DNA from: Hydractinia symbiolongicarpus
Taxonomy: Eukaryota; Cnidaria; Hydrozoa; Anthoathecata; Hydractiniidae
Assembly (NCBI RefSeq): GCF_029227915.1
Contig: NC_079877.1
Span: 2,976,001-3,040,000 of the forward strand
Length of the DNA: 64,000 nt
Direction: 5' to 3'
Positions 11,235 through 21,854 of the stretch are shown here, in pieces. The position numbers and the translations under genes are program-made. Numbering within the stretch: position 1 is the stretch's first letter; every line of letters begins with the position of its first letter. The notes under the pieces are model-generated. The model was not told the origin of the DNA, made no database searches, and worked only from the letters and a program-made list of their open reading frames with translations.

Positions 11235-13596
11235 TCGTACCAACATGTATTTAGCGATATTATTCGGTAATTACTAGGTTGGATCGCTTTTAACAGTGAC
11301 ACGATTGACTGTGGGACGTAGTTGAACTGATTCTGGACTGTGACCTTATAAATGTGATAAATGAGCCAATTGGACTCCAAGGAATAACATTCTTCTTAAT
11401 TTGACATGATTGCTGGAATTCAGCGATTACATTAGGCTCTGTGGTAACGCTTTATTTAAAAAGTTAGATAAATAAGGCTTTTTTTACAGTGGGACCAATC
11501 CTGGCGGTTAGCACGCGCTGAACAAACAGGAACAGTTTCAAAGACTACATTTCATTGACTTTCTAACAGTGTCAATCCGTTTCAGTTACAACGGTTGCGT
11601 CAGATATTCGTACCAACATGTATTTAGCGATAGTATTCGGATATTACTAGGTTGCATCGCTTTTAACAGTGAAACGTTTGCCTGTTGGACTTAATTGAAC
11701 TGATTTTGGACTTTGACCTTATAAATGTGATAAATGAGCCAGTTTGACTACAAGACATAACATTCTTCTTAATTTGACATGATTGCTTGAATTCAGCGAT
11801 TACATTAGGCTCTGTGGTAGCCCTTTATTTAAAAATTTAAGTAAATAAGTCTTTCTTTACTGTGGGACCAATCCTGGCCGTTAGCACACGCTGAAGAAAT
11901 AGAGACATTCTCAAAAACTAAATTTTATTGACTTCTTGGCGGTATCAATCCATTTGAGTTACAACGGTTGCGTCACATATTCGTACCGACATGTATTTAG
12001 CGATAGTACTCGGATATTACTTGGTTGCATCGCTTTTAACAGTGAAACGTTTGACTGTGGGATTTAATTGAACTGATTTTGGACTTTGACCTTATAAATG
12101 TGATAAATGAGCCAGCTGGTCTCCAAGGAAAAACATTCTTCTTAATTTGACATGATTGCTTGAATTCAGCGATTACATTAGGCTCTGTGGTAGCGCTTTA
12201 TTTTAAAATTTAGATAAATAAGTCTTTTTTTACTGTGGGTTCAATCCTGGCCGTTAGCACACGCTGAAGAAATAGAGACGATCTCAAAAACTACATTTGA
12301 TTGACTTCTTAGCGGTATTAATCCGTTTGAGTTACAACAGTTGCGTCACATATTTGTACCACATGTGTTTAGTGACATTTTTCCGATATTACTAAGTTAT
12401 ATCGCTTTTAACAGTGAAACGATTGACTCTGGGACTTAATTGAAGTAACTTTGGACTGTGACCTTATAAATGTGATAAGTGAGCCAACTGCACCCCAAGA
12501 AATATCATTCTTCTTATCTTGACATGATTGCCGGAACTCATCCATTACACCGGGTGCTGTGGTAGCGTTTCATTTAAAAATTTAGACAAATAAGTCCTTT
12601 TATACTGTGGCTGTGGGATTTAATTGAACTGATTCTGGACTGTGACCTTATGAATGTGATAAATGAGACAATTGGACTTCAAGGAATAAAATTCTTAATT
12701 TGACATGATTGCTGTAACTCAGTGATTATACTGGGCGCTGTGGTAGCGGTTTTTTTAAAAAATATAAATAAATAAGCCATTTTTTATTGTGGGACCAATC
12801 CTAGCCGTTATCGCGCGCTTAATAAATAGGAACAGTTTCAAAAACTACATTTTATTGACTTTCCAACAGTATCAATCCGTGTGAGTTACAGCGGTTGCGT
12901 CACATATTTGTACGAACATGTTGTTAGTGACTTTTTTCCGATATTACTAAGTTGTATCGCTTTTAACAGTGAAACGATTGACTGTGGAACTTAACTGAAC
13001 TAAATTTGGACTGTGACCTTATAAATGTGATAAGTGAACCAACTGGACTTCAAGAAATAACATTCTTCTTAATTTGACATGATTGCCGGAACTCAGTGAT
13101 TACACTGGGCGCTGTGGTAGCGCTTCATTCAAATATTTAAATAAGTAAGTCATTTTTTACTGTGGGACCAATCCTAGCCGTAAGCGCGCGTTGAAGAAGA
13201 AGAGACAGTTTCAAATACTATATTTCACTGACTTTCTAACGGTATGAGTCCCTTTGAGTTACAACGGTTCCGTCACATACTCGTACCAACACTTATTTAG
13301 CGATATTTTTCTGATATTACTAGGTTGCATTGCTTTTAACAGTGAAACGATCGACTGTGGGACTTAATTGAACTGATTTTGGACTTTGACCTTATAAATG
13401 TGATAATTGAGACAATTGGACTCCAAGGAAAAACATTCTTCTTAATTTGACATGATTTCTGTATTTCAACGATTACAATGGGCGCTGTGGTAGCGCTTTA
13501 TTTAAAAATTAGGATAAATGAGTTATTTTTACTGTGGGACCAAACCTAGCCCTTAGCTTGCGCTGAAAAAATACAGACAATTTCAAAAACTACATT
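11235..13596 (+). repeat. Mixed stretch of domain I monomers
   Basis: This stretch fills the gap between two large duplications. Its first two monomers (11114 and 11487 phase points) have CAGTGGGACCAATCC and CTGGCGGTTAGC variants otherwise typical of domain II. From 11860 to about 13160 it follows the 1301-bp repeat of 332-1632 (constant 11528-bp offset). The monomer from 13160 resembles the one at the left window edge, and its half A (13350-13531) has a GATTTCTGTATTTCAACG variant that I did not find elsewhere. Confidence 0.7.
12611..12786 (+). repeat. Extra half-monomer A' no. 9
   Basis: First-class junction with small changes (TTTTATACTGTGGCTGTGG on its left, GTGGTAGCGGTTTTTTT on its right). 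It belongs to a stretch that matches 332-1632 at an offset of 11528 bp. Confidence 0.9.
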
Positions 13597-14656
13597 TAAT
13601 TGACTTTCTAACGGTATCAGTTCGTTTCAGTTACAACGGTTGCGTCACATATTCGTATCATCATGTACTTAACGATATTTTTCAAATATTACTAGGTTGC
13701 ATCGCTTTTAACGGTAAAAAGATTGACTGTAGGACTTAATTGAACTGATTTTTGACTTTGACCTTATAAATGTGATAAATGAGCCTAATGGACTCGAAGA
13801 AATAACATTCTTCTTAACTCGACATGATTGCCGGAACTCAGCTATTACCCTGGACCATGGGGTAGCGCTTCATTTAAAAATTTAGATAAATAAGTCATTT
13901 TTTACTGTGGGACCAATCCTAGCCGTTATCGCGCGCTGAGGAAAAAGAGACATTTTCAAGAACTACATTTCATTGACTTTCTAACGGTATCAATCCGTTT
14001 GAGTTACAACAGTTTCGTCACATACTCGTACCGACATGTACTTAGTAATTTTTTCTCCGATATTACTAAGTTGTCTCGCTTCTAACTGTGCAGCGATTGA
14101 CTGTGGGACTTAATTGAAGTGATTCTGGACTGTGACCTTATAAATCTGATAAATGAGCCAATTGGACTCCATGGAATAACGTTCTTCTTAATTCGACATG
14201 ATTGCTGGAATTCAGCGAGTACAGTAGGCTCTGTGGTTGCGCTTTATTTTAAAATTTAGATAAATAAGTCTTTTTTTACTGTGGGTTCAATCCTGGCCGT
14301 TAGCACACCTTGAAGAAATAGAGACATTCTCAAAAACTAAATTTCATTGACTTCTTGGCGGTATCAATCCGTTTGAGTTACAACGGTTGCGTCACATATT
14401 TGTACCACATGTGTTTAGTGATATTTTTCCGATATTACTAAGTTATATCGCTTTTAACAGTGAAACGATTGACTCTGTGACTTAATCGAAGTAACTTTGG
14501 ACTGTGACCTTACAAATGTGATAAGTGAGCCAACTGGAACCCAAAAAATAGCATTCTTCTTATCTTGACATGATTGCCGGAACTCATCCATTACACCGGG
14601 TGCTGTGGTAGCGTTTTATTTAAAAATTTAGACAAATAAGTCATTTTGTACTGTGG

Positions 14657-14832
14657 CTGTGGGATTTAATTGAACTGATTTTGGACTGTGACCTTATGAA
14701 TGTGATAAATGAGACAATTGGACTCCAAGGAGTAAAATTCTTAATTTGACATGATTGCCGTAACTCAGCGATTATACTTGGCGCTGTGGTAGCGCTTTTT
14801 TTAAAAAATATAAATAAATAAGCCATTTTTTA
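14657..14832 (+). repeat. Extra half-monomer A' no. 10
   Basis: Copy of unit 7 (8890-9065) at an offset of 5767 bp; it is the last extra half seen. No A-A junction of this kind occurs to the right of here. Confidence 0.9.
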
Positions 14833-15205
14833 ATGTGGGACCAATCCTAGCCGTTATCGCGCGCTTAATAAATAGGAACAGTTTCAAAAACTACATTTCA
14901 TTGACTTTTCAGCAGTATCAATCCGTGTGAGTTACAGCGGTTGCGTCACATATTTGTACGAACATGTTGTTAGTGACATTTTTCCGATATTACTAAGTTG
15001 TATCGCTTTTAACAGTGAAACGATTGACTGTGGAACTTAACTGAACTAAATTTGGACTTTGACCTTATAAATGTGATAAGTAAACCAACTGGACTTCAAG
15101 AAATAACATTCTTCTTAATTTGACATGATTGCCGGAACTCAGTGATTACACTGGGCGCTGTGGTAGCGCTTCATTCAAATATTTAAATAAATAAGTCATT
15201 TTTTA

Positions 15206-15578
15206 CTGTGGGACCAATCCTAGCCGTTAGCGCGCGTTGAAGAAGAAGAGACAGTTTCAAATACTATATTTCACTGACTTTCTAACGGTATGAGTCCCTT
15301 TGAGTTACAACGGTTCCGTCACATACTCGTACCAACATTTATTTAGCGATACTTTTCTGATATTACTAGGTTGCATTGTCTCTAACAGTGTAACGATTGA
15401 CTGTGGGACGTAATATAACTGATTGTGGACTGTGACTTTAAGAATATGATAACTAAGACAATTGAACTCCAAGAAGTAACATTCTTCTTAACTCGACATG
15501 ATTGGCGGAACTCAGCGATTACACTGCACCGTGGGGTAGCGGTTCATTTAAAAATTTAGATAAATAAGTCATTTTTCA
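15206..15578 (+). repeat. Divergent monomer at the domain I/II border
   Basis: The half A (about 15390-15578) differs from the neighbouring types at many sites: GGGACGTAATATAACTG, ACTTTAAGAATATGATAAC, GACTGGCGG-type changes and ACTGCACCGTGGGG. Half B still resembles domain I. Border monomers of homogenised satellite domains are often divergent, which fits its place here. Confidence 0.65.
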
Positions 15579-15952
15579 CTGTGGGACCAATCCTGGCAGT
15601 TAGCACGCGCTGAATAAATAGGAACTGTTTCAAAGACTACATTTCATTTAGTTTCGGACGGTGTCAATCCGCTTCAGTTACAATGGTTGCGTCACATATT
15701 CGTACCAACATGTAATTAGCGATTTTCTTCCGATACTACTAAGGTTTATCGCTTTTAACAGTGACACGATTGACTGTGGAACTTAATTGAACTAAGTTTG
15801 GACTGTGACCTTATAAATGTGATAAGTGAGCCAACTGGATTCCAAGAATAAATCATTCTTCTTAATTTGACATGATTGCCGCAACTCAGCGATTACACTG
15901 GGCGCTGTGGTAGCGCTTCATTTAAAAATTTGAATAAATAAGTCATTTTTTA

Positions 15953-18900
15953 CTGTGGGACCAATCCTAGCGGTTATCGCGCCCTGAAGATATTGAGACA
16001 GTTTCAAGAACTACAATTCAATGAATTTCTAACGGTATCAGTCCGTTTGAGTTACAACGGTTGAGTCACATATTCGTCCTCATATGTATTTAGGGATATT
16101 TTTCTGATATTGCTAGGTTGTATCGCTTTTAATAGTGAAGCGATTGACTGTGGCACTTAATTGAGTTGATGTGACCTTATATATTTGATAATTGAGCCAA
16201 CTGGGCTCCAAGAATGAAACATTCTTCTTCATTTGACATGATTGCCGGAACTCAGCGATCACACTGAGCGCTGTGGTAGCGCTTCATTTAAAAATTTGAA
16301 AATATAAGTCGTTTTTTACTGTGGGACCAATCCTAGCCGTTATCGCCCGCTGAAGAAATAAAGACAGTTTCAAAAATTCCATTTCACTGACTTTCTAACG
16401 GTATCAGTCCGTTTCAATTACAACGGTTCCGTCACATATTCGTACCATCATGTACTTAACGATATTTTTAAAATATTACCAGGTTCATCGCTTTTAACAG
16501 TAAAATGATTGACAGTAGGACTTAATTGAACTGATTATTGACTTTGACCTTATGAATGTGATAAATGAGAGAATTAGACCCCAAGAAGTAACATTCTTCT
16601 TAACTCGTCATGATTGGCGGAACTCAGCGATTACACTGCACCGTGTGGTAGCGCTTCATTAAAAAATTTAGATAAATAAGTCATTTTTTACTGTGGGACC
16701 AATCCTAGCCGTCATCGCGCGCTGAAGAAATAGAGACAGTGTCAAGAACTACATTTCAATGAATTTCTGCCGGTATCAGTCCGTTTGAGTTACAACGGTT
16801 GAGTCACATATTCGTCCCCATATGTATTTAGCGATATTATTCAGTAATTACTCGGTTGGATCGCTTTTGACAGTGAAACGATTGACTGTGGGACGTAGTT
16901 GAACTGATTCTGGACTGTGACCTTATAAATGTGATAAATGAGCCAATTGGACTCCAAGGAATAACATTCTTCTTAATTTGACATGATTGCTGGAATTCAG
17001 CGATTACATTAGGCTCTGTGGTAGCGCTATATTTTAAAAATTAGATAAATCAGTCTTTTTTTACAGTGGGACCAATCCTGGCGGTTAGCACGCGCTGAAT
17101 AAATAGGAACTGTTTCAAAGACTACATTTCATTTAGTTTCTGACGGTGTCAATCCGTTTCAGTTACAACGGTTGCGTCACATATTCGTACCAACATGTAA
17201 TTAGCGATTTTTTTCCGATATTACTAAGTTGTATCGCTTTTAACAATGAAACGATTGACTCTGGGACATAATTGAACTGATTCTGGAGTGTGACCTTTAA
17301 ATATGATTAATGAGCCAATTGGAATCCCAGGAATAACATTCTTCCTAATTTGACATGATTGCTGGAATTCAGCGATTACAACAGGCTCTGTGGTAGCGCT
17401 TTATTTAAAAATGTAGATAAATAAGTCATTTTTTACTGTGGGACCAATCCAGGCAGTTAGCACGCGCTGAAGAAATAGAGACATTCTCAAAAACTGCATT
17501 TCAATGACTTCTTGGTGGTATTAATCCGTTTGAGTTACAACGTTTGAGTCACATATTCGTCCCCATATGTATTTAGGGATATTTTTCTGATATTGCTAGG
17601 TTGTATCGCTTTTAATAGTGAAGCGATTGACTGTGGGACTTAATTGAATTGATGTGACCTTATAAATGTGTCTAATTGAGCCAACTGGACACCAAGAATG
17701 AAACATTCTTCTTAATTTGACGTGATTGCCGGAACTCAGCGATCACACTGGGCGCTGTGGTAGCGCTTCATTTAAAAAATTGAAAAAATAAGTTGTTTTT
17801 AACTGTGGGACCAATCCTTGCCGGTATCGCGCGCTGAAGAAATTGAGACACTTTCAAGAACTACATTTCAATGAATTTCTAACGGTATCAGTCCGTTTGA
17901 GTAACAACGGTTGCGTCACATATTCGTCCCCATATGTATTTAGGGATACTTTTCCGATAATACTAGGTTGTATCGATTTAACAGTGCAGCGATTGTCTGT
18001 GGGACTTAATAGAACTGATGTGACCTGATGAATGTGATAAGTGAGAAAATTGGTCTCCAAGAAGTATCATTCTTCTTAATTTGACATGATTGCCGAAACT
18101 CAGCGATTAAACTGGGCTCTGTGATAGCGCTTCATTTAAAAATTAAGATAAAAAAGTCATTTTTTACTGTGGGACCAATCCTAGCCGTTATCGCGCGCTG
18201 AAGAAATTGAGACAGTTTCAAGAACTCCATTTCATTGACTTTCTAACGGTATCAGTCTGTTTCAACTACAACGGTTCCGTCTCATATTCGTACCATCATG
18301 TACTTAACGACATTTTTCCGATATTAGCAGGTTGCATCGCTTTTAGCGGTAAAACGATTGACTGTGGAACTTAATTGAACTAAGTTTGGACTGTGAACTT
18401 ATAAATGTGATAAGTGAGCCAACTGGATTCCAAAAATAAATCATTCTTCTTAATTTGACATGATTGCCGCAACTCAGCGATTACACTGGGCGTTGTGGTA
18501 GCGCTTCATTTAAAAATTTGAATAAATAAGTCATTTTTTACTGTGGGACCAATCCTAGCCGTTATCGCGCCCTGAAGAAATTGAGACAGTTTCAAGAACT
18601 ACAATTCGATGAATTTCTAACGGTATCAGTCCGTTTGAGTTACAACGGTTGAGTCACATATTCGTCCCCATATGTATTTAGGGATATTTTTCTGATACTG
18701 CTAGGTTGTATCGCTTTTAATAGTGAAGCGATTGACTGTGGGACTTAATTGAATTGATGTGACCTTATAAATGTGTCTAATTGAGCCAACTGGACACCAA
18801 GAATGAAACATTCTTCTTAATTTGACGTGATTGCCGGAACTCAGCGATCACACTGGGCGCTGTGGTAGCGCTTCATTTAAAAAATTGAAAAAATAAGTTG

Positions 18901-19465
18901 TTTTTAACTGTGGGACCAATCCTTGCCGGTATCGCGCGCTGAAGAAATTGAGACACTTTCAAGAACTACATTTCAATGAATTTCTAACGGTATCAGTCCG
19001 TTTGAGTAACAACGGTTGCGTCACATATTCGTCCCCATATGTATTTAGGGATATTTTTCCGATAATACTAGGTTGTATCGATTTAACAGTGCAGCGATTG
19101 TCTGTGGGACTTAATAGAACTGATGTGACCTGATGAATGTGATAAGTGAGAAAATTGGTCTCCAAGAAGTATCATTCTTCTTAATTTGACATGATTGCCG
19201 AAACTCAGCGATTAGACTGGGCTCTGTGATAGCGCTTCATTTAAAAATTAAGATAAAAAAGTCATTTTTTACTGTGGGACCAATCCTAGCCGTTATCGCG
19301 CGCTGAAGAAATTGAGACAGTTTCAAGAACTCCATTTCATTGACTTTCTAACGGTATCAGTCTGTTTCAACTACAACGGTTCCGTCTCATATTCGTACCA
19401 TCATGTACTTAACGACATTTTTCCGATATTAGCAGGTTGCATCGCTTTTAGCGGTAAAACGATTG
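15953..19465 (+). repeat. Segment duplicated at ~21855-25368
   Basis: About 3.5 kb recurs at an offset of 5902-5903 bp over ten phase points (15953/21855 to 19272/25175). Private markers in both copies are CAGTGTCAAGAACTAC with TTTCTGCCGG, ATTATTCAGTAATTACTCGG, and CCAATCCAGGCAGTTAGC. Similarity is lost near 19466/25369, where the left copy reads GTGAAACTTAATTG and the right copy GTGTGACTTAATTG. This is the largest duplicated block I can trace in the window. Confidence 0.85.
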
Positions 19466-21109
19466 ACTGTGAAACTTAATTGAACTAAGTTTGGACTGTG
19501 AACTTATAAATGTGATAAGTGAGCCAACTGGATTCCAAAAATAAATCATTCTTCTTAATTTGACATGATTGCCGCAACTCAGCGATTACACTGGGCGTTG
19601 TGGTAGCGCTTCATTTAAAAATTTGAATAAATAAGTCATTTTTTACTGTGGGACCAATCCTAGCCGTTATCGCGCCCTGAAGAAATTGAGACAGTTTCAA
19701 GAACTACAATTCGATGAATTTCTAACGGTATCAGTCCGTTTGAGTTACAACGGTTGAGTCACATATTCGTCCCCATATGTATTTTGGGATATTTTTCTGA
19801 TACTGCTAGGTTGTATCGCTTTTAATAGTGAAGCGATTGACTGTGGGACTTAATTGAATTGATGTGACCTTATAAATGTGTCTAATTGAGCCAACTGGAC
19901 ACCAAGAATGAAACATTCTTCTTAATTTGACGTGATTGCCGGAACTCAGCGATCACACTGGGCGCTGTATTAGCGCTTCATTTAAAAAATTGAAAAAATA
20001 AGTTGTTTTTAACTGTGGGACCAATCCTTGCCGGTATCGCGCGCTGAAGAAATTGAGACACTTTCAAGAACTACATTTCAATGAATTTCTAACGGTATCA
20101 GTCCGTTTGAGTAACAACGGTTGCGTCACATATTCGTCCCCATATGTATTTAGGGATATTTTTCCGATAATACTAGGTTGTATCGATTTAACAGTGCAGC
20201 GATTGTCTGTGGGACTTAATAGAACTGATGTGACCTGATGAATGTGATAAGTGAGAAAATTGGTCTCCAAGAAGTATCATTCTTCTTAATTTGACATGAT
20301 TGCCGAAACTCAGCGATTAGACTGGGCTCTGTGATAGCGCTTCATTTAAAAATTCAGATAAAAAAGTCATTTTTTTACTGTGGGACCAATCCTAGCCGTT
20401 ATCGCGCCCTGAAGAAATTGAGACAGTTTCAAGAACTACAATTCGATGAATTTCTAACGGTATCAGTCCGTTTGAGTTACAACGGTTGAGTCACATATTC
20501 GTCCCCATATGTATTTTGGGATATTTTTCTGATACTGCTAGGTTGTATCGCTTTTAATAGTGAAGCGATTGACTGTGGGACTTAATTGAATTGATGTGAC
20601 CTTATAAATGTGTCTAATTGAGCCAACTGGACACCAAGAATGAAACATTCTTCTTAATTTGACGTGATTGCCGGAACTCAGCGATCACACTGGGCGCTGT
20701 ATTAGCGCTTCATTTAAAAAATTGAAAAAATAAGTTGTTTTTAACTGTGGGACCAATCCTTGCCGGTATCGCGCGCTGAAGAAATTGAGACACTTTCAAG
20801 AACTACATTTCAATGAATTTCTAACGGTATCAGTCCGTTTGAGTAACAACGGTTGCGTCACATATTCGTCCCCATATGTATTTAGGGATATTTTTCCGAT
20901 AATACTAGGTTGTATCGATTTAACAGTGCAGCGATTGTCTGTGGGACTTAATAGAACTGATGTGACCTGATGAATGTGATAAGTGAGAAAATTGGTCTCC
21001 AAGAAGTATCATTCTTCTTAATTTGACATGATTGCCGAAACTCAGCGATTAGACTGGGCTCTGTGATAGCGCTTCATTTAAAAATTCAGATAAAAAAGTC
21101 ATTTTTTTA
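17536..21109 (+). repeat. 1105-bp trimers and 732-bp dimers
   Basis: Three monomer types follow each other here: b (364-365 bp; phase 17803, 18908, 20013, 20745), c (374 bp; 18167, 19272, 21110) and a (367 bp; 18541, 19646, 20378). The order is b-c-a-b-c-a-b-a-b-c, so two 1105-bp trimer steps (17803 to 18908 to 20013) are followed by a 732-bp a-b dimer step in which type c is missing. Copies differ at only a few bases, such as TAAACTGGGC/TAGACTGGGC and GTGGTAGCG/GTATTAGCG; the GTATTAGCG variant is confined to the a-b steps at about 19970 and 20700 and to about 24765. This indicates recent unequal exchange. Confidence 0.85.
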
Positions 21110-21854
21110 CTGTGGGACCAATCCTAGCCGTTATCGCGCGCTGAAGAAATTGAGACAGTTTCAAGAACTCCATTTCATTGACTTTCTAACGGTATCAGTC
21201 TGTTTCAACTACAACGGTTCCATCTCATATTCGTACCATCATGTACTTAACGACATTTTTCCGATATTAGCAGGTTGCATCGCTTTTAGCGGTAAAACGA
21301 TTGACTGTGTGACTTAATTGAACTGATTTTCGACTTTGACCTTATAAATGTGATAAATGGGTCAATTGGTTTCCAAGAAATAACATTCTTCTTAACTCGA
21401 CATGATTGCCGGAACTCAGCCACTACACTGGGCACTGTGGTAGCGCTTCATTTAAAAATTTAGATAAATAAGTCATTATTTACTGTGGGACCAATCCTAG
21501 CCGTTATCGCCAGCTCAAGAAATTGAGAGATTTTCAAAAACTACATTTCACTGATTTTCTAACGGTGTCGTCCGATTAAGTTACAACGGTTGCGTCACAT
21601 GTTCGTACCAACATGTATTTAGCAATATATTTCTGATACTACTAGGTGGCATCGCTTTTACCAGTTAAACGATTGACTGTGGGACTTAATTGAACTGATT
21701 CTGGACTGTGACCTTATAAATGTGATAAATAAGCCAATTGGACTCAAAGGAATAACATTCTTCTTAATTTCACATGATTATTAGCATTCAGCGATTATAT
21801 TAGGCTCTGTGGTAGCGCTTTATTTAAAAATTTAGATAAATAAGTCTTTTTTTA
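21110..21854 (+). repeat. Two monomers shared with 25175 and 30740
   Basis: The monomers starting at 21110 and 21483 recur at 25175/25548 (offset 4065 bp) and 30740/31113. Markers are TTATCGCCAGCTCAAG, GGTGTCGTCCGATTAAG and CACTAGGTGGC-like ACTACTAGGTGGC. Half A of the second monomer (about 21680-21854) is different from its relatives: it has TTCACATGATTATTAGC, a domain I-like variant. Confidence 0.75.

Larger units (their letters stand above)
1..15578 (+). repeat. Domain I: subfamily with extra A halves
   Basis: Monomers of this domain typically read CGTACCAACATG, CGTACCGACATG or CGTACCACATG in half B and CCAAGGAATAACATTC in half A. Phase points (start of half B): 332, 705, 1077*, 1259, 1632, 2005, 2378*, 2560, 2933, 3306, 3679*, 3859, 4234, 4607, 4981, 5353*, 5538, 5910, 6283, 6655*, 6838, 7210, 7583*, 7765, 8138, 8512, 8884*, 9066, 9439, 9811, 10185, 10557*, 10742, 11114, 11487, 11860, 12233, 12605*, 12787, 13160, 13532, 13905, 14279, 14651*, 14833, 15206, 15579. 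Asterisks mark junctions where half B is reduced to 6 bp. The domain has no gene. Its right border is approximate: the monomer at 15206-15578 is divergent and mixes features of both neighbours. Confidence 0.9.

Noticed and set aside
17843-18060. Overlapping reading frames on both strands (61 and 68 codons), repeated at 18948, 20053, 20785 and 23746
   Set aside because: They repeat with the monomer because the DNA is duplicated. Overlap on opposite strands and loss in diverged monomers fit chance frames.
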